The notes: generated from the sequence alone by a model not told the origin. Counted from the stretch's first letter, positions 1-8,408 are shown. The stretch is DNA of 64,000 bases from Devosia sp. (GCF_017744655.1 NZ_JAGIAW010000002.1:186001-250000); one strand, 5' to 3'. Translations and numbers: made by a program.

Positions 1-554
1 AGGCCGAAGCGCTGCTCGACGAAGCCGGCTATCCGCGCGGCGCCGATGGCTTCCGCTTCAAGCTCTTCGTCGATCCGACCCAGCCCTCGGGCCCGCCCAA
101 GCAGACCGGCGAATATTTTGTCCAGGCCCTTGCCAAGGTCGGCATTCAGGTCGAGCTGCGCACGCAGGATTTTGCGACCTTCGTGAAGCGTATCTTCACC
201 GATCGCGATTTTGACATCGCCATCGAAGGCATGAGCAATCTCTACGACCCGACCGTCGGCATCCAGCGCCTCTACTGGTCGAAGAACTTCAAGGTCGGCC
301 TGCCGTTCTCCAACGGCTCCAAGTACGAAAACCCGGAAGTCGACCGTCTGCTCGAAACTGCTGCCGTCGAGATCGACCCGGCCAAGCGCCTGCAACTGTT
401 CAACGATTTCCAGCGCATCGTGGTCGAAGACCTGCCGACGCTCGATATCGTCACGCCCGCCTCGATCACCATTTCCGACAAGCGCGTGCAAAACCTGAAA
501 CTCGGCGCGGAGCACCTCTGGACCAACGGCGCGGATATCTACCTCGCTTCGTGA
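1..554 (+). CDS. ABC transporter substrate-binding protein, family 5 (C-terminal part, 5' truncated)
   Basis: Open from the left edge in frame 3 and ending at TGA 552-554; about 183 residues of the C-terminal third are visible. The reading frame continues upstream of the first in-frame ATG, so the start lies outside the window. The stretch has the layout of family-5 (peptide/opine/nickel type) periplasmic binding proteins: an AEALLDEAGYPRG helix-turn, an amphipathic domain II, then a C-terminal part with NPEVDRLLETAA and a DPAKRLQLFNDFQ helix typical of the last 100 residues. It would deliver a peptide-like ligand to a membrane permease pair. A strong terminator follows directly, so it is the last gene of its transcription unit; its permeases must lie to the left or elsewhere. 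The ligand cannot be told from this fragment. Confidence 0.9.
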   Translation, partial: AEALLDEAGYPRGADGFRFKLFVDPTQPSGPPKQTGEYFVQALAKVGIQVELRTQDFATFVKRIFTDRDFDIAIEGMSNLYDPTVGIQRLYWSKNFKVGLPFSNGSKYENPEVDRLLETAAVEIDPAKRLQLFNDFQRIVVEDLPTLDIVTPASITISDKRVQNLKLGAEHLWTNGADIYLAS

Positions 555-561
555 TCTTTTG

Positions 562-598
562 GCCTGCCGGATAAGTGTCCGGCAGGCTTATTGTTTTT
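562..598 (+). terminator. Rho-independent terminator after the binding-protein gene
   Basis: Perfect 10-bp stem GCCTGCCGGA (562-571) / TCCGGCAGGC (578-587), 6-base loop, then TTATTGTTTTT. It starts 8 bases after the stop codon of the binding protein. It also argues against the in-frame TTG at 591 as a start of the next gene, because that codon lies in the T-tract. Confidence 0.9.
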
Positions 599-614
599 AC
601 ATAAGGGCCTGCCG

Positions 615-1847
615 ATGACCGCTGCCGTTCAGAAACTTTCGTCGACCCAAGGTGGCCCCAACCGGGAAGAATTACTTGAGCGAATTCCGGGTCTTGTCGC
701 CGAAATCGCCAAGGGTGCGGCGCAGAGGGATCTGGATCGCGAACTGCCGTTCGAGGCGTTTCGGCTGTTCCGGGAGTCCGGGCTTGGCGCTTTGCGGGTG
801 CCGTTGGAACTGGGTGGGCCGGGTGGTTCGGTGCCGGATTATATCGAGTTGATCGCGGCCTTGGGATCGGCAGATTCCAATGTAGCTCATGCACTTAGGT
901 CGCATTTCAACTATGTCGAGAATCTGGTGCTGAGCGGCGCCGACCAGCGCGATGCGGGGGCTATCGAGCGGGTGCTGGAGGGCAAGCTGTTTGGTGGGGC
1001 ACATACCGAGCAGGGGACGGCGCGGCCGGGTGAGGTGACGACGAAAATCTCAAAGGTTGGAAGCACTTGGCGGCTCAATGGGCGCAAGTGGTATGCGACC
1101 GGAACGGCCTATGCCGACTATGCTTCGTTCAGTGCGGTCAATGAGGCGGGCGAGACGGTTGGTGTGCTGCTACCGGTTGATCGGGAGGGCATAAACATCC
1201 TCGACGATTGGGATGGCATGGGGCAGAAGTTGACCGCGAGTGGCGGCGTAGTGCTTGATAATGTTGAGGTTTTTGAGCACGAGTTTGCGCGCCGAAGTCT
1301 AGAAAATCAGGTCGGTCGGCACTGCTCGACACTGCGGCAATTGCATCTGGCGGCGAGTGCGGCGGGGGCGGTGCGGAACGTCTTGAGCGATGGGATCGAC
1401 TATGTGAGGAAGCAGGCGCGGTCGGCGGCGCATAGTCCGGCAGCGACGGCGCGGGAAGATCATTTCGTTCAACAGGTTATCGGCGAAATCGCGGCCAATT
1501 CGCTGGCGATCGACACGCTGATTGCCGAGGGTGCGAGGGCTTTGCAGCATACCGCAGATACGTTCGCAACGGGTGACGCGGAGGCTATCGAAACGTCACT
1601 TGTTGCTAGCACACTGGTAACGGCGAAAGCCCAATTGGTTATTGGTCAGTTGGGGCCGCGTACAGCTGAGCGCATGTTCGAACTCGGCGGCGGTTCAGCG
1701 ACCTCGCGAAAGTACAATTTCGACCGTCACTGGCGGAACATCCGGACGGTGCTCAACCACAATCCGCTGCTGCACAAGTCGCGCATTGTCGGCGATTACA
1801 TTCTCAATGGGACCACCACGCATCTGAAAGAGGGGAAGGTGTTTTAG
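615..1847 (+). CDS. Acyl-CoA dehydrogenase-fold flavin monooxygenase (DszC/SfnB-like)
   Basis: A 410-residue protein of the acyl-CoA dehydrogenase fold. The N-terminal helical domain (about 15-120) is followed by the beta-barrel domain (GAHTEQGTARPGE, LNGRKWYATG, about 125-230) and a C-terminal helical domain ending in ELGGGSATSRKYNFDRHWRN. The HWRNIRT-type ending and the missing acyl-CoA catalytic Glu pattern are typical of the DszC/SfnB branch, FMNH2-dependent monooxygenases that oxidise organosulfur or related compounds with a separate flavin reductase. No reductase is adjacent. ATG 615 is chosen because the upstream TTG (591) is inside a terminator. The stop codon touches the ATG of the next gene, so the two are co-translated. 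The substrate is unknown; sulfur scavenging is an inference from the family. Confidence 0.8.
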   Translation: MTAAVQKLSSTQGGPNREELLERIPGLVAEIAKGAAQRDLDRELPFEAFRLFRESGLGALRVPLELGGPGGSVPDYIELIAALGSADSNVAHALRSHFNYVENLVLSGADQRDAGAIERVLEGKLFGGAHTEQGTARPGEVTTKISKVGSTWRLNGRKWYATGTAYADYASFSAVNEAGETVGVLLPVDREGINILDDWDGMGQKLTASGGVVLDNVEVFEHEFARRSLENQVGRHCSTLRQLHLAASAAGAVRNVLSDGIDYVRKQARSAAHSPAATAREDHFVQQVIGEIAANSLAIDTLIAEGARALQHTADTFATGDAEAIETSLVASTLVTAKAQLVIGQLGPRTAERMFELGGGSATSRKYNFDRHWRNIRTVLNHNPLLHKSRIVGDYILNGTTTHLKEGKVF

Positions 1848-2693
1848 ATGCCGTCTTCCGATCTGTTTCTCATTACCGGTGCGACCGGCAAACTGGGCCG
1901 GGTGCTGACGCCAAAACTGATCGACGGTGGGCATCGGGTTCGCGTGTTGACGCGACGGCCAGAGGCGGCCAGGGAGCTTTTTGGCGATAAGGTCGAGATA
2001 TCGGAGGGCGATTTTTCGGTGCCCGCCTCATTGCCGGCGGCGTTGAACGGTGTGAGCCGGGTGCTGCTGCTCTCGCCGATCAGCGAGCGGCTGGCCGAGG
2101 ACCAGATTGCGCTGGTCGATGTCGCCAAAGCGGCAGGCGTGGCGCGGATCGTGAAAATTTCCGGGTCGGACTGGACGGTAGGGACGTCGTTCTCGGGCGA
2201 TGCGCATAAGAGGGTGGAAGATCATCTGGCGCAGTCGGGGCTCGACTATGTGGCGGTGCGGCCGAACGCATGGCTGCAGGTGTCGCTCGCCGCGGTGGCG
2301 GCGCAGATCAAGCGGGGTGAAGCCATTGCGGCGAGACATGGGGCCAAGGTGGGCTATGTTGATGTGCGTGATATTGCCGATGTTGCGATCAGCCAGCTCC
2401 TGGCGCCGAAAGTGGCGGCTGGTCCGCTGGTGATCACGGGGCCGGATTCGCTGTCTATTCCGGATATTGCGGGACTGGCGACGCGGATTACGGGGAAGCC
2501 AGTGGGTGTGTCGTCAGCGGTGGCCGGATTGCCCTCGGGCATTGAGGGCTTTGAGGCCGAGGTGGTGAAGCAGTTTTTTGTGGTGATTGCGCAGGGTGGT
2601 GCGGCGGGGCTCACCGATACTGTCGAGCGCGTGTTGGCGCGGAAGCCGCGGAGTGTTGAGGCGTATTTGGCGGAGGAACTGGGAGCGGCTTGA
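1848..2693 (+). CDS. NmrA-like NAD(P)-binding SDR family protein
   Basis: 281 residues beginning with an atypical-SDR Rossmann motif TGATGKLGR (about residues 9-17) after a short first strand (FLITGATG), followed by VRVLTRRPE and ISEGDFSVPASLPAAL. This is the NmrA/HSCARG/quinone-oxidoreductase-2 (YtfG-like) pattern, which lacks a classical YxxxK catalytic pair in many members. The pattern VRPNAWLQ in the middle is also typical. The start ATG directly follows the preceding TAG (zero spacing), so expression is probably coupled to the monooxygenase. It may supply reduced cofactor or reduce a product, but that is inference; it could equally be an NADPH-sensing protein. Palindromic repeats follow the gene. 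Confidence 0.8.
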   Translation: MPSSDLFLITGATGKLGRVLTPKLIDGGHRVRVLTRRPEAARELFGDKVEISEGDFSVPASLPAALNGVSRVLLLSPISERLAEDQIALVDVAKAAGVARIVKISGSDWTVGTSFSGDAHKRVEDHLAQSGLDYVAVRPNAWLQVSLAAVAAQIKRGEAIAARHGAKVGYVDVRDIADVAISQLLAPKVAAGPLVITGPDSLSIPDIAGLATRITGKPVGVSSAVAGLPSGIEGFEAEVVKQFFVVIAQGGAAGLTDTVERVLARKPRSVEAYLAEELGAA

Positions 2694-2712
2694 GAGGGCG
2701 GTTTGCGCCGAT

Positions 2713-2819
2713 ACCCCCACCCTCGTTCCCTTCCCAAAAAGGGGGAGGGAGGCGCAAGCCTCAGTCGTTCCGGCTCCTTGGTGTCCCTCCCCTTGTGGGG
2801 AGGGATTAAGGGTGGGGGT
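2713..2819. repeat. Intergenic palindromic repeat (REP-like) element 1
   Basis: First part of a 510-base gene-free stretch (2694-3203). Outer arms ACCCCCACCCT (2713-2723) and AGGGTGGGGGT (2809-2819) are perfect complements; inside are a CCCTTCCC/GGGGGAGGG pairing and a perfect hairpin TCCCTCCCC-TTGT-GGGGAGGGA (2784-2805). The layout (nested purine/pyrimidine-rich arms between genes) is that of intergenic repetitive elements common in this group. No coding signal is seen here. Confidence 0.7.
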
Positions 2820-2873
2820 GTTCGCGCGCACAGGCATCGTGGCTCCCGCACCCCCTCCCATCCTCCTCGCCTC

Positions 2874-2896
2874 AAATCGCTCCACTGGAGCGATTT
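2874..2896. repeat. Short perfect inverted repeat, 11-bp arms
   Basis: AAATCGCTCCA, one spacer base, TGGAGCGATTT: a perfect palindrome in the gene-free stretch between the NmrA gene and metN. Its position next to two other palindromic elements suggests part of a repeat cluster, not an operator. Confidence 0.6.
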
Positions 2897-2975
2897 GCCC
2901 TTCGGGACGGGTCGGAGCCCGTCAAGGGGAGGTGCCGCGCCGGTGGATGGGGATATGTCGAGTTCTCTTTCACCG

Positions 2976-3043
2976 TGTCATCCCCGCGAAAGCGGGGACC
3001 TCCGCTTCTGGAAATAGAGATTCCCGCTTTCGCGGGAATGACG
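2976..3043. repeat. Intergenic palindromic repeat (CCCGCGAAAGCGGG type)
   Basis: Two mutually complementary modules: TCATCCCCGCGAAAGCGGGG on the left and TTCCCGCTTTCGCGGGAATGA on the right (the right one here abbreviated to its core). Each is itself a small hairpin, and together they form a long stem. Elements of this sequence type occur many times in alpha- and other proteobacterial genomes. No gene is seen in it. Confidence 0.75.
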
Positions 3044-3162
3044 CCGGTGGTTGGATGACCCCCCGCCCACGAAAACCGGATTTTGCGCTCAATCCAGAAC
3101 CGGTGGACGAAAAACCCGGAATTCGTCCATTGTTTGGAAGTGTCTCCCTCGACTTTTTTAGT

Positions 3163-3193
3163 CTAAATGCCGACTAATTCCGTCGTCATTTAG
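3163..3193. promoter_or_regulatory. Inverted repeat just upstream of metN (possible operator or leader hairpin)
   Basis: CTAAATGCCGAC (3163-3174) and GTCGTCATTTAG (3182-3193) match as an inverted repeat at 11 of 12 positions with a 7-base spacer TAATTCC. It ends 10 bases before the metN start codon. It could be a repressor operator or an RNA hairpin hiding the weak translation start. I did not recognise a SAM riboswitch consensus here. Confidence 0.45.
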
Positions 3194-3203
3194 CGGACTG
3201 AAA

Positions 3204-4280
3204 TTGACCGATCACATCTCCAGCGGCGCGGCTTCAAGTGAAGCCATTATCCAACTTCGCGGGGTCGAGAAGACCTTTGCGGCACGCGGTGCCAATGCGC
3301 CCGTTACTGCACTTCATGAAATCAATCTCGATGTGCCGAGGGGCGCCATTCTTGGCGTTATCGGCCGTTCGGGTGCCGGCAAATCGACGCTGATCCGGCT
3401 GGTGAATGGGCTGGAACTGCCCAGTTCCGGTTCGGTGCGGGTCGATGGCGTCGAGATTTCAGCACTGGAAGAACGGGCGCTGCGTCAGGAGCGCCGCTCG
3501 ATTGGCATGATTTTCCAGCACTTTAACCTGCTGGCGCGGCGCACGGCCTTTGGCAATGTGGCGCTGCCGCTGGAAATTGCAGGTGTCTCCAAGGCGGAAA
3601 TCCGTAGGCGCGTTTTGCCGCTGCTTGATCTGGTGGGACTGTCGGACAAGGTCGATCGCTATCCGGCGGAACTCTCGGGCGGGCAGAAGCAGCGTGTCGG
3701 CATCGCCCGTGCGCTGGCGACCAATCCAAAGGTGCTGCTCTCGGATGAGGCGACATCGGCGCTTGATCCGGAAACCACCGAACAGATTCTGGCGCTGCTC
3801 AAGCAGGTCAATGCCGATCTCGGCGTGACCGTGCTGCTGATCACCCACGAAATGTCTGTCATCAAGACTGTGGCCGATCGGGTGGCGGTGATTGACGAAG
3901 GGCGCATCGTCGAAGAGGGCGCGACCTATGATGTGTTCACCGGGCCGCAGCATGCGACGACGCGCAATTTTGTTTCCAGCATTACCGGGACGCAATTGCC
4001 CGAGCATCTGGCCATGCGCCTGAGCGCAACGCCCGAGGCGGACAAGGAAGCGCTGGTGCAGCTTGTGTTCAAGGGGGAGGGCGCAGCGCAGCCGTGGCTT
4101 TCCGTGCTGACGCGAAAGCTGGATGCCGATCTCGGCATCGTGCAGGCCAAGGTGGACCACATTTCTGGCCGGCCTTTCGGCACGCTGGTGGTGAGCCTGC
4201 CTGACGTGGCCAAATTGCCCGCCCTTTTGGTGACCTCCAAGGAACTGGGTCTTGAAACGGAGGTGCTCGGCTATGCCTGA
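3204..4280 (+). CDS. metN: Methionine ABC transporter ATP-binding protein
   Basis: 358 residues. The ABC domain (about 15-260) has Walker [11 protein letters not shown]-loop MIFQHFNLL, signature [10 protein letters not shown] and Walker [15 protein letters not shown] with the H-loop THEM. The C-terminal extension from about 275 is the ferredoxin-like NIL domain that binds methionine and gives trans-inhibition in MetN of other bacteria. The unusual Ser in Walker B (LLSDEA) is common in MetN proteins. The start is TTG at 3204; the only other in-frame option before an upstream TAG (3159) is CTG at 3198, and the Shine-Dalgarno is weak. The gene overlaps metI by 8 bases. Powers D/L-methionine import with MetI and MetQ. 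Confidence 0.95.
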   Translation: MTDHISSGAASSEAIIQLRGVEKTFAARGANAPVTALHEINLDVPRGAILGVIGRSGAGKSTLIRLVNGLELPSSGSVRVDGVEISALEERALRQERRSIGMIFQHFNLLARRTAFGNVALPLEIAGVSKAEIRRRVLPLLDLVGLSDKVDRYPAELSGGQKQRVGIARALATNPKVLLSDEATSALDPETTEQILALLKQVNADLGVTVLLITHEMSVIKTVADRVAVIDEGRIVEEGATYDVFTGPQHATTRNFVSSITGTQLPEHLAMRLSATPEADKEALVQLVFKGEGAAQPWLSVLTRKLDADLGIVQAKVDHISGRPFGTLVVSLPDVAKLPALLVTSKELGLETEVLGYA

Positions 4281-4947
4281 AGTCTTCTCGCCCCAAATCC
4301 TGAAGCTGCTCGTCGATTCCTTCGTGCAGACGCTCTACATGGTCGGCATTGCCGGCTTTATCGGCACGCTGATCGGCCTGCCGCTCGGCGTGTTCCTCGC
4401 GACGAGCCAGCGCGGTGAACTGTTTGCCGCGCCCGCCGTGAACGCAGTGCTTGGTCTGATCGTCAATGCGGCGCGCTCGACGCCGTTCATCATTCTCGTC
4501 GTCGCCATCATTCCGCTGACGCGGTTGATTACCGGCACGTCCATCGGCACCAGCGCGGCCATCGTGCCGCTGACCATTGCTTCGGCGCCCTTCATTGCGC
4601 GCGTCATCGAGGCGGCCATTCGTGGGGTGGATCAGGGGCTGATCGAAGCGGCGCGGTCGATGGGCGCGAGCCCGTTTCAGATCGTGCAGAAAGTTCTGCT
4701 GCCTGAGGCACTGCCGGCCATCACACTGGCGCTGACGCTGACCGTCGTCAGCCTCATCGGCTATTCGGCCATGGTGGGCGCCGTCGGCGGCGGTGGCCTC
4801 GGCGATCTCGGTATTCGTTTCGGTTATCAGCGCTTCATGCCCGACGTGATGTTGGCCGTGGTGCTGGTGCTGATCGTTCTCGTCCAGGGCGTCCAGAGCC
4901 TTGGCGACTCCCTTGCGCGGCGCTTCGACAAGCGCTCGCGCCACTAA
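4273..4947 (+). CDS. metI: Methionine ABC transporter permease
   Basis: 224 residues with five hydrophobic segments and the binding-protein-dependent permease EAA loop ([24 protein letters not shown], abbreviated here as EAARSMGAS...LPEALP), which docks on MetN. Family length is about 217. ATG 4273 is chosen because GGAGG lies about ten bases upstream inside metN and because it gives the usual MetI N-terminus; an in-frame TTG at 4252 lies deeper in metN and has no better signal. Translationally coupled to metN by overlap. Confidence 0.95.
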   Translation: MPEVFSPQILKLLVDSFVQTLYMVGIAGFIGTLIGLPLGVFLATSQRGELFAAPAVNAVLGLIVNAARSTPFIILVVAIIPLTRLITGTSIGTSAAIVPLTIASAPFIARVIEAAIRGVDQGLIEAARSMGASPFQIVQKVLLPEALPAITLALTLTVVSLIGYSAMVGAVGGGGLGDLGIRFGYQRFMPDVMLAVVLVLIVLVQGVQSLGDSLARRFDKRSRH

Positions 4948-4975
4948 CTCCCCTCCCTCGAAAGGATTTTTATCC

Positions 4976-5761
4976 ATGTCGTTCAAGACTGTTATCGCTG
5001 GTGTTGCCCTTGGCCTCAGCCTAATCGCGGCGCCGGCCTATGCCGAAACCATCAAGATTGGCGCGACGCCCGGTCCGCACGCGCAGATCCTGGAAGCCGT
5101 GAAGCCGATCCTTGCTGCCCAGGGCATCGATCTCGAAATCCTCGAATTCTCGGATTATGTCATTCCGAACGAAGCTCTTGCTTCGGGCGAACTCAACGCC
5201 AATTCGTTCCAGCACCAGCCTTACCTCGACAACCAGGTGCGTGACCGCGGCTATGCCATCGAGTCCGTGGCAACGACCGTGAACTTCCCGATCGGCATCT
5301 ACTCGGACAAGTACGAGAACATTGCCGACCTGCCCGATGGCGCCAAGATTGGCATTCCAAACGACCCGACCAATGGCGGCCGCGTGTTGCTGTTGCTCGA
5401 AGACAACGGCCTGCTCGACCTCAAAGAAGGCGTTGGCACCGCAGCGAGCGTTGCTGACATCGTCGGCAACCCGAAGAACTTTGAGATCATCGAAGTCGAC
5501 GCTGCCCAGCTGCCGCGCGTTCTGCCCGACGTTGACGCCGCTGGCATCAACACGAACTTCGCCGAACAGGCTGGCCTTGATCCGGTCAACGACCCGATCC
5601 TGCGCGAAAGCCCGAAGGGTCCCTATGTGAACGTGATCGCGATCCGTACGGAAGACAAGGGTCAACCGTGGGTGAAGGCCCTGGTGGATGCGTACCACTC
5701 GGACGAAATCCGCACCTTCGTCGAGACGACCTTCAACGGCGCCGTTCTCGCGAGCTGGTAA
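4976..5761 (+). CDS. metQ: Methionine-binding protein of the NlpA/MetQ family
   Basis: 261 residues: signal peptide of about 23 residues ending APAYA|ET, then the NLPA domain with IKIGATPGPHAQILEAVKP, the conserved NANSFQHQPYLD segment and IGIPNDPTNGGRVLLLL. It captures methionine in the periplasm for MetNI. Many MetQ proteins are lipoproteins; no lipobox Cys is present here, so a soluble periplasmic protein released by signal peptidase I is expected. 28 bases after metI, with AAAGGA upstream, and closed by a hairpin at 5769. Confidence 0.95.
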   Translation: MSFKTVIAGVALGLSLIAAPAYAETIKIGATPGPHAQILEAVKPILAAQGIDLEILEFSDYVIPNEALASGELNANSFQHQPYLDNQVRDRGYAIESVATTVNFPIGIYSDKYENIADLPDGAKIGIPNDPTNGGRVLLLLEDNGLLDLKEGVGTAASVADIVGNPKNFEIIEVDAAQLPRVLPDVDAAGINTNFAEQAGLDPVNDPILRESPKGPYVNVIAIRTEDKGQPWVKALVDAYHSDEIRTFVETTFNGAVLASW

Positions 5762-5768
5762 AAGCAGA

Positions 5769-5802
5769 ACTCCTGGCGTGCATTGGACGCCGGGAGTTTC
5801 TT
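5769..5802. terminator. Terminator between convergent metQ and ABC operon
   Basis: ACTCCTGGCGT (5769-5779) pairs with ACGCCGGGAGT (5787-5797) with one G-U, followed by TTCTT. It sits in the 39-base gap between convergent stop codons and may act in both directions, although the T-tract is better on the plus strand. Confidence 0.75.
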
Positions 5803-6706
5803 ATTCCGGCATCGGTCGGATGAAGTGGTTTTTTGCGACTTCCCGCGTTTCGGGCTGCGGCAAAGCCGACTGCCGGCGGATGAACTCGATGCGGTTGAGT
5901 TCTTCGGAGAAGCGCGTGTCCGAGAAGCGGCGATCGGGGTCGGGGACCGCCGAAAGAAGAAGCCGCGTATAGGGGTGCTGGGGATTGGTCAGCACGCTCT
6001 CGGTGTCTCCCCATTCGACGATCTGGCCGGCATACATGACCATGATGTCCTCGGCGACATAGCGCGCCGTGGCGATGTCGTGGGTTATGTACAAGAGCGC
6101 CAGGCCCAGTTGGGCCTTCATGTCATTGAGCAGATTGAGAATGCCGAGGCGCACCGAGACGTCGAGCATCGAGGTCGGTTCGTCGGCGACGATGACCTGC
6201 GGATTGACCGCGAGGGCGCGGGCAATGCTGATGCGCTGGCGCTGGCCGCCCGAGAGTTCGTGCGGATACTTTGGCATCAAGAGCGCCGGGTCGAGTTTGA
6301 CGCGGGTGAGCAATTCCTCGATGGCGGCGGTACGCTCCTTGGCGTTCAGCTTGGGCTGATGGAGGCGCAGGGGGCGCTCGAGGTGATAGCGGATCGTGTG
6401 CGTGGGGTTTAGGGCCGCGAAGGGGTCCTGGAACACCATCTGCACCGAGGCGCGATAGGCTTTCAATGCCTTGGCATTGGCCTTGCCTAGGGGCGTGCCG
6501 CGGAAGAGCAGCTGGCCTTCGTCGGGCGTATATTCGCGCATGATGAGGCGGGCGGCGGTGGTCTTGCCGGAGCCGGATTCCCCGACCAGCGCCAGGGTGC
6601 GGCCGGGATGGAGGCCGAAGGAGACCGAGCGGGCGGCGTAGACGGGCTTGTCGGCGCGGCCGAAGGTTTTGCTGACATTGTCGAGGGCGAGGATGGCGTC
6701 GCTCAT
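5801..6706 (-). CDS. Oligopeptide-type ABC transporter ATP-binding protein (second ATPase)
   Basis: 301 residues, DppF/OppF-like. Walker A GESGSGKTT, Q-loop MVFQDPFAALNP, signature LSGGQRQRIS, Walker B VIVADEPTSMLDVS, H-loop YITHDIA. The C-terminal PYTRLLLSAVPDP segment is usual for the family, but there is no Cys-rich oligopeptide/HPY tail. Start ATG overlaps the stop of the first ATPase by four bases (ATGA). Last gene of a seven-gene minus-strand operon beginning with the GNAT gene. The close relative of this gene in the window is at 31057-31986. Substrate is set by the binding protein at 9622-11280. Confidence 0.92.
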   Translation of the reverse strand: MSDAILALDNVSKTFGRADKPVYAARSVSFGLHPGRTLALVGESGSGKTTAARLIMREYTPDEGQLLFRGTPLGKANAKALKAYRASVQMVFQDPFAALNPTHTIRYHLERPLRLHQPKLNAKERTAAIEELLTRVKLDPALLMPKYPHELSGGQRQRISIARALAVNPQVIVADEPTSMLDVSVRLGILNLLNDMKAQLGLALLYITHDIATARYVAEDIMVMYAGQIVEWGDTESVLTNPQHPYTRLLLSAVPDPDRRFSDTRFSEELNRIEFIRRQSALPQPETREVAKNHFIRPMPE

Positions 6707-7521
6707 GACTGGGCTCCCTCGCGGATCTGTTCGCCATGGAGTTTCGGCATCGAGGCCCAGAGGCGTTTTGTGTAGGCGTGCTGCGGCGTGCGGTAGATGG
6801 TCTGGGCGTCGTTGACTTCCACCAGCTCGCCTTCGAGCATGATGCCGATGCGGTCGCTGACCTGCACCATCAGGCCGAGATCGTGCGTGATGAAGAGGAC
6901 GGAGAAGCCGAGTTCTTTGCGCAAGACGTCGATGCGCTGCAGGATTTCGCGCTGCACCACCACGTCTAGGGCGGTGGTGGGCTCGTCCATGATGAGCAGC
7001 TTTGGATTGAGCGCGAGGCAGATGGCGATGACGATGCGCTGGCGCATACCGCCCGAGCACTGGTGCGGATAGGACGAGAGCCGGTCGGGCGAAATGTCGA
7101 CGAGCTTCAGGAGTTCGGCGGCGCGGGTGCGGGCTTCGGCACGGCTGATGCGGCTGTGGGCTTTGAGGACGTCATAGAACTGCGTTTCGATGGTCAGCAC
7201 CGGATTGAGCGAGTTCATGGCGCTCTGGAACACCATGGCGACCTCGCGCCAGCGGAAGCGGCGGAGTTCATCGTCGGTCAGGGCCAGCACGTCGCGGCCG
7301 CCAACGAGGATCTGGCTGCCCTTGCGGATGAGGGCAGGGGGGCGGTGGAGGCGGCTGACGGCGAAGGCGATGGTCGACTTGCCGCAACCGGATTCGCCGG
7401 CGAGGCCGAAGAATTCGCCTGGCGCGATGTCGAAGGAGACATCCTTGACGGCGTGGAAGTCCTTTTCGGCGCCGATATAGTCGATGTTGAGATTGCGGAT
7501 CGAGAGGACGGGATCGGTCAT
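6703..7521 (-). CDS. Oligopeptide-type ABC transporter ATP-binding protein (first ATPase)
   Basis: 272 residues, DppD/OppD-like, with Walker A GESGCGKST, the family's long VFQSAMNSLNPVLTI Q-loop region, signature [10 protein letters not shown], Walker [15 protein letters not shown] and H-loop FITHDLG. ATG 7521 follows a four-base overlap with the permease gene; the reading frame extends upstream through that gene but without family similarity. Pairs with the 5801-6706 product to drive the two permeases upstream. Closest relative in the window: 30261-31052. Confidence 0.92.
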   Translation of the reverse strand: MTDPVLSIRNLNIDYIGAEKDFHAVKDVSFDIAPGEFFGLAGESGCGKSTIAFAVSRLHRPPALIRKGSQILVGGRDVLALTDDELRRFRWREVAMVFQSAMNSLNPVLTIETQFYDVLKAHSRISRAEARTRAAELLKLVDISPDRLSSYPHQCSGGMRQRIVIAICLALNPKLLIMDEPTTALDVVVQREILQRIDVLRKELGFSVLFITHDLGLMVQVSDRIGIMLEGELVEVNDAQTIYRTPQHAYTKRLWASMPKLHGEQIREGAQS

Positions 7522-8405
7522 AGCTTGCCCTCTCCGATACGGACCATGCGGGTCCAGCGATTGAGCATGCCGCCGGTACGAAGACGTGGATTGGCGATTT
7601 CGTCGATGGCGAAGTTGATGAGTGCGAGGCCAAGGCCGAGGACGGCGAGGGCAAAGCATGGGGCGAGGAGGTCCCACCAGGCGCCGACCGAAAGGGCCGA
7701 AGCGTTCTGGGCATTGTAGAGCATGATGCCCCAGGAGACGGTGTTGGGATCGCCGAGACCGAGGAATTCGAGCGTCGCTTCGGTGATCACGGCGAAGATG
7801 ACGCTGCCGATGAAATTGATGCCGACGATGGAAATCAGGTTCGGGAAAATCTCGAAGGCCATGATGCGCCAGCTTGGTTCGCCCAGCATTTCGGCGGATT
7901 TGACATAGTCGCGCTGACGGATGGAGAGGGTTTCCGAGCGGGTGACGCGCACGCCCCAGGCCCAGGATGTGAGGCCGAGGATAACGGCGATCACCAGCGG
8001 GCTTGCCTGGCCGATAAAGGCGGCGAGGACGAGGAGCAGCGGCAGGTTCGGAACGACCAGCACCATATTGGTGAAGAAGTTGATGACCTCGTCGACGACG
8101 CCGCCCTTGTAGCCGGCAATTATGCCGAGGACGGTGCCGATGAGGGTGATGGCAAGGCCGGCGCCGAAGCCGACCGCGAGCGAGACGCGGGCGCCATAGA
8201 CGAGACGGGCGAAGACGTCGTGGCCGAGACGGGTCGTGCCCAGCCAATGCTCCCATGAGGGAGCCTGGTGTGGACGCCCGACGCGCTTCACCGGGCTATA
8301 CTCGGTGAGGAAGGGCGCGAAGATGGCGACGAGGACAACGATGAGAAGGATGGTGATGCCCACCATGGCCTTCTTGTTGCTGAGCAGCTGGCGGAAAATC
8401 GTCAT
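7518..8405 (-). CDS. Oligopeptide-type ABC transporter permease (DppC-like)
   Basis: 295 residues. Short cytoplasmic start, first membrane segment MVGITILLIVVLVAIFAPF, then GRPHQAPSWEHWLGTTRLGHDVFARLVYGARVSL (shortened: LGTTRLGHDVFAR), the DppC-family hallmark, followed by five membrane segments and the EAA loop around SAEMLGEPSWRIMAFEIFPN. Translationally coupled (ATGA) to the ATPase gene after it and 3 bases from the DppB-like gene before it. A paralogue with the same RVGRPHQ and LGTTRMGRDVF motifs lies at 29356-30264. Confidence 0.92.
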   Translation of the reverse strand: MTIFRQLLSNKKAMVGITILLIVVLVAIFAPFLTEYSPVKRVGRPHQAPSWEHWLGTTRLGHDVFARLVYGARVSLAVGFGAGLAITLIGTVLGIIAGYKGGVVDEVINFFTNMVLVVPNLPLLLVLAAFIGQASPLVIAVILGLTSWAWGVRVTRSETLSIRQRDYVKSAEMLGEPSWRIMAFEIFPNLISIVGINFIGSVIFAVITEATLEFLGLGDPNTVSWGIMLYNAQNASALSVGAWWDLLAPCFALAVLGLGLALINFAIDEIANPRLRTGGMLNRWTRMVRIGEGKL

Positions 8406-8408
8406 CGC

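Noticed and set aside
591-614. TTG 591 as start of the DszC-like gene
   Set aside because: The codon lies in the T-tract of a strong terminator; ATG 615 gives the normal family N-terminus.
2976-3043. CRISPR-like repeat units
   Set aside because: Two inverted modules only, without regularly spaced direct repeats or cas genes.
2587-3177. 196-codon open frame over the repeat cluster
   Set aside because: It runs from the end of the NmrA gene through palindromic repeats; composition reflects the repeats and there is no start signal.
3044-3203. SAM-II or other S-adenosylmethionine riboswitch before metN
   Set aside because: I could not match the conserved SAM-II loop sequences or pseudoknot; only a simple inverted repeat was found.
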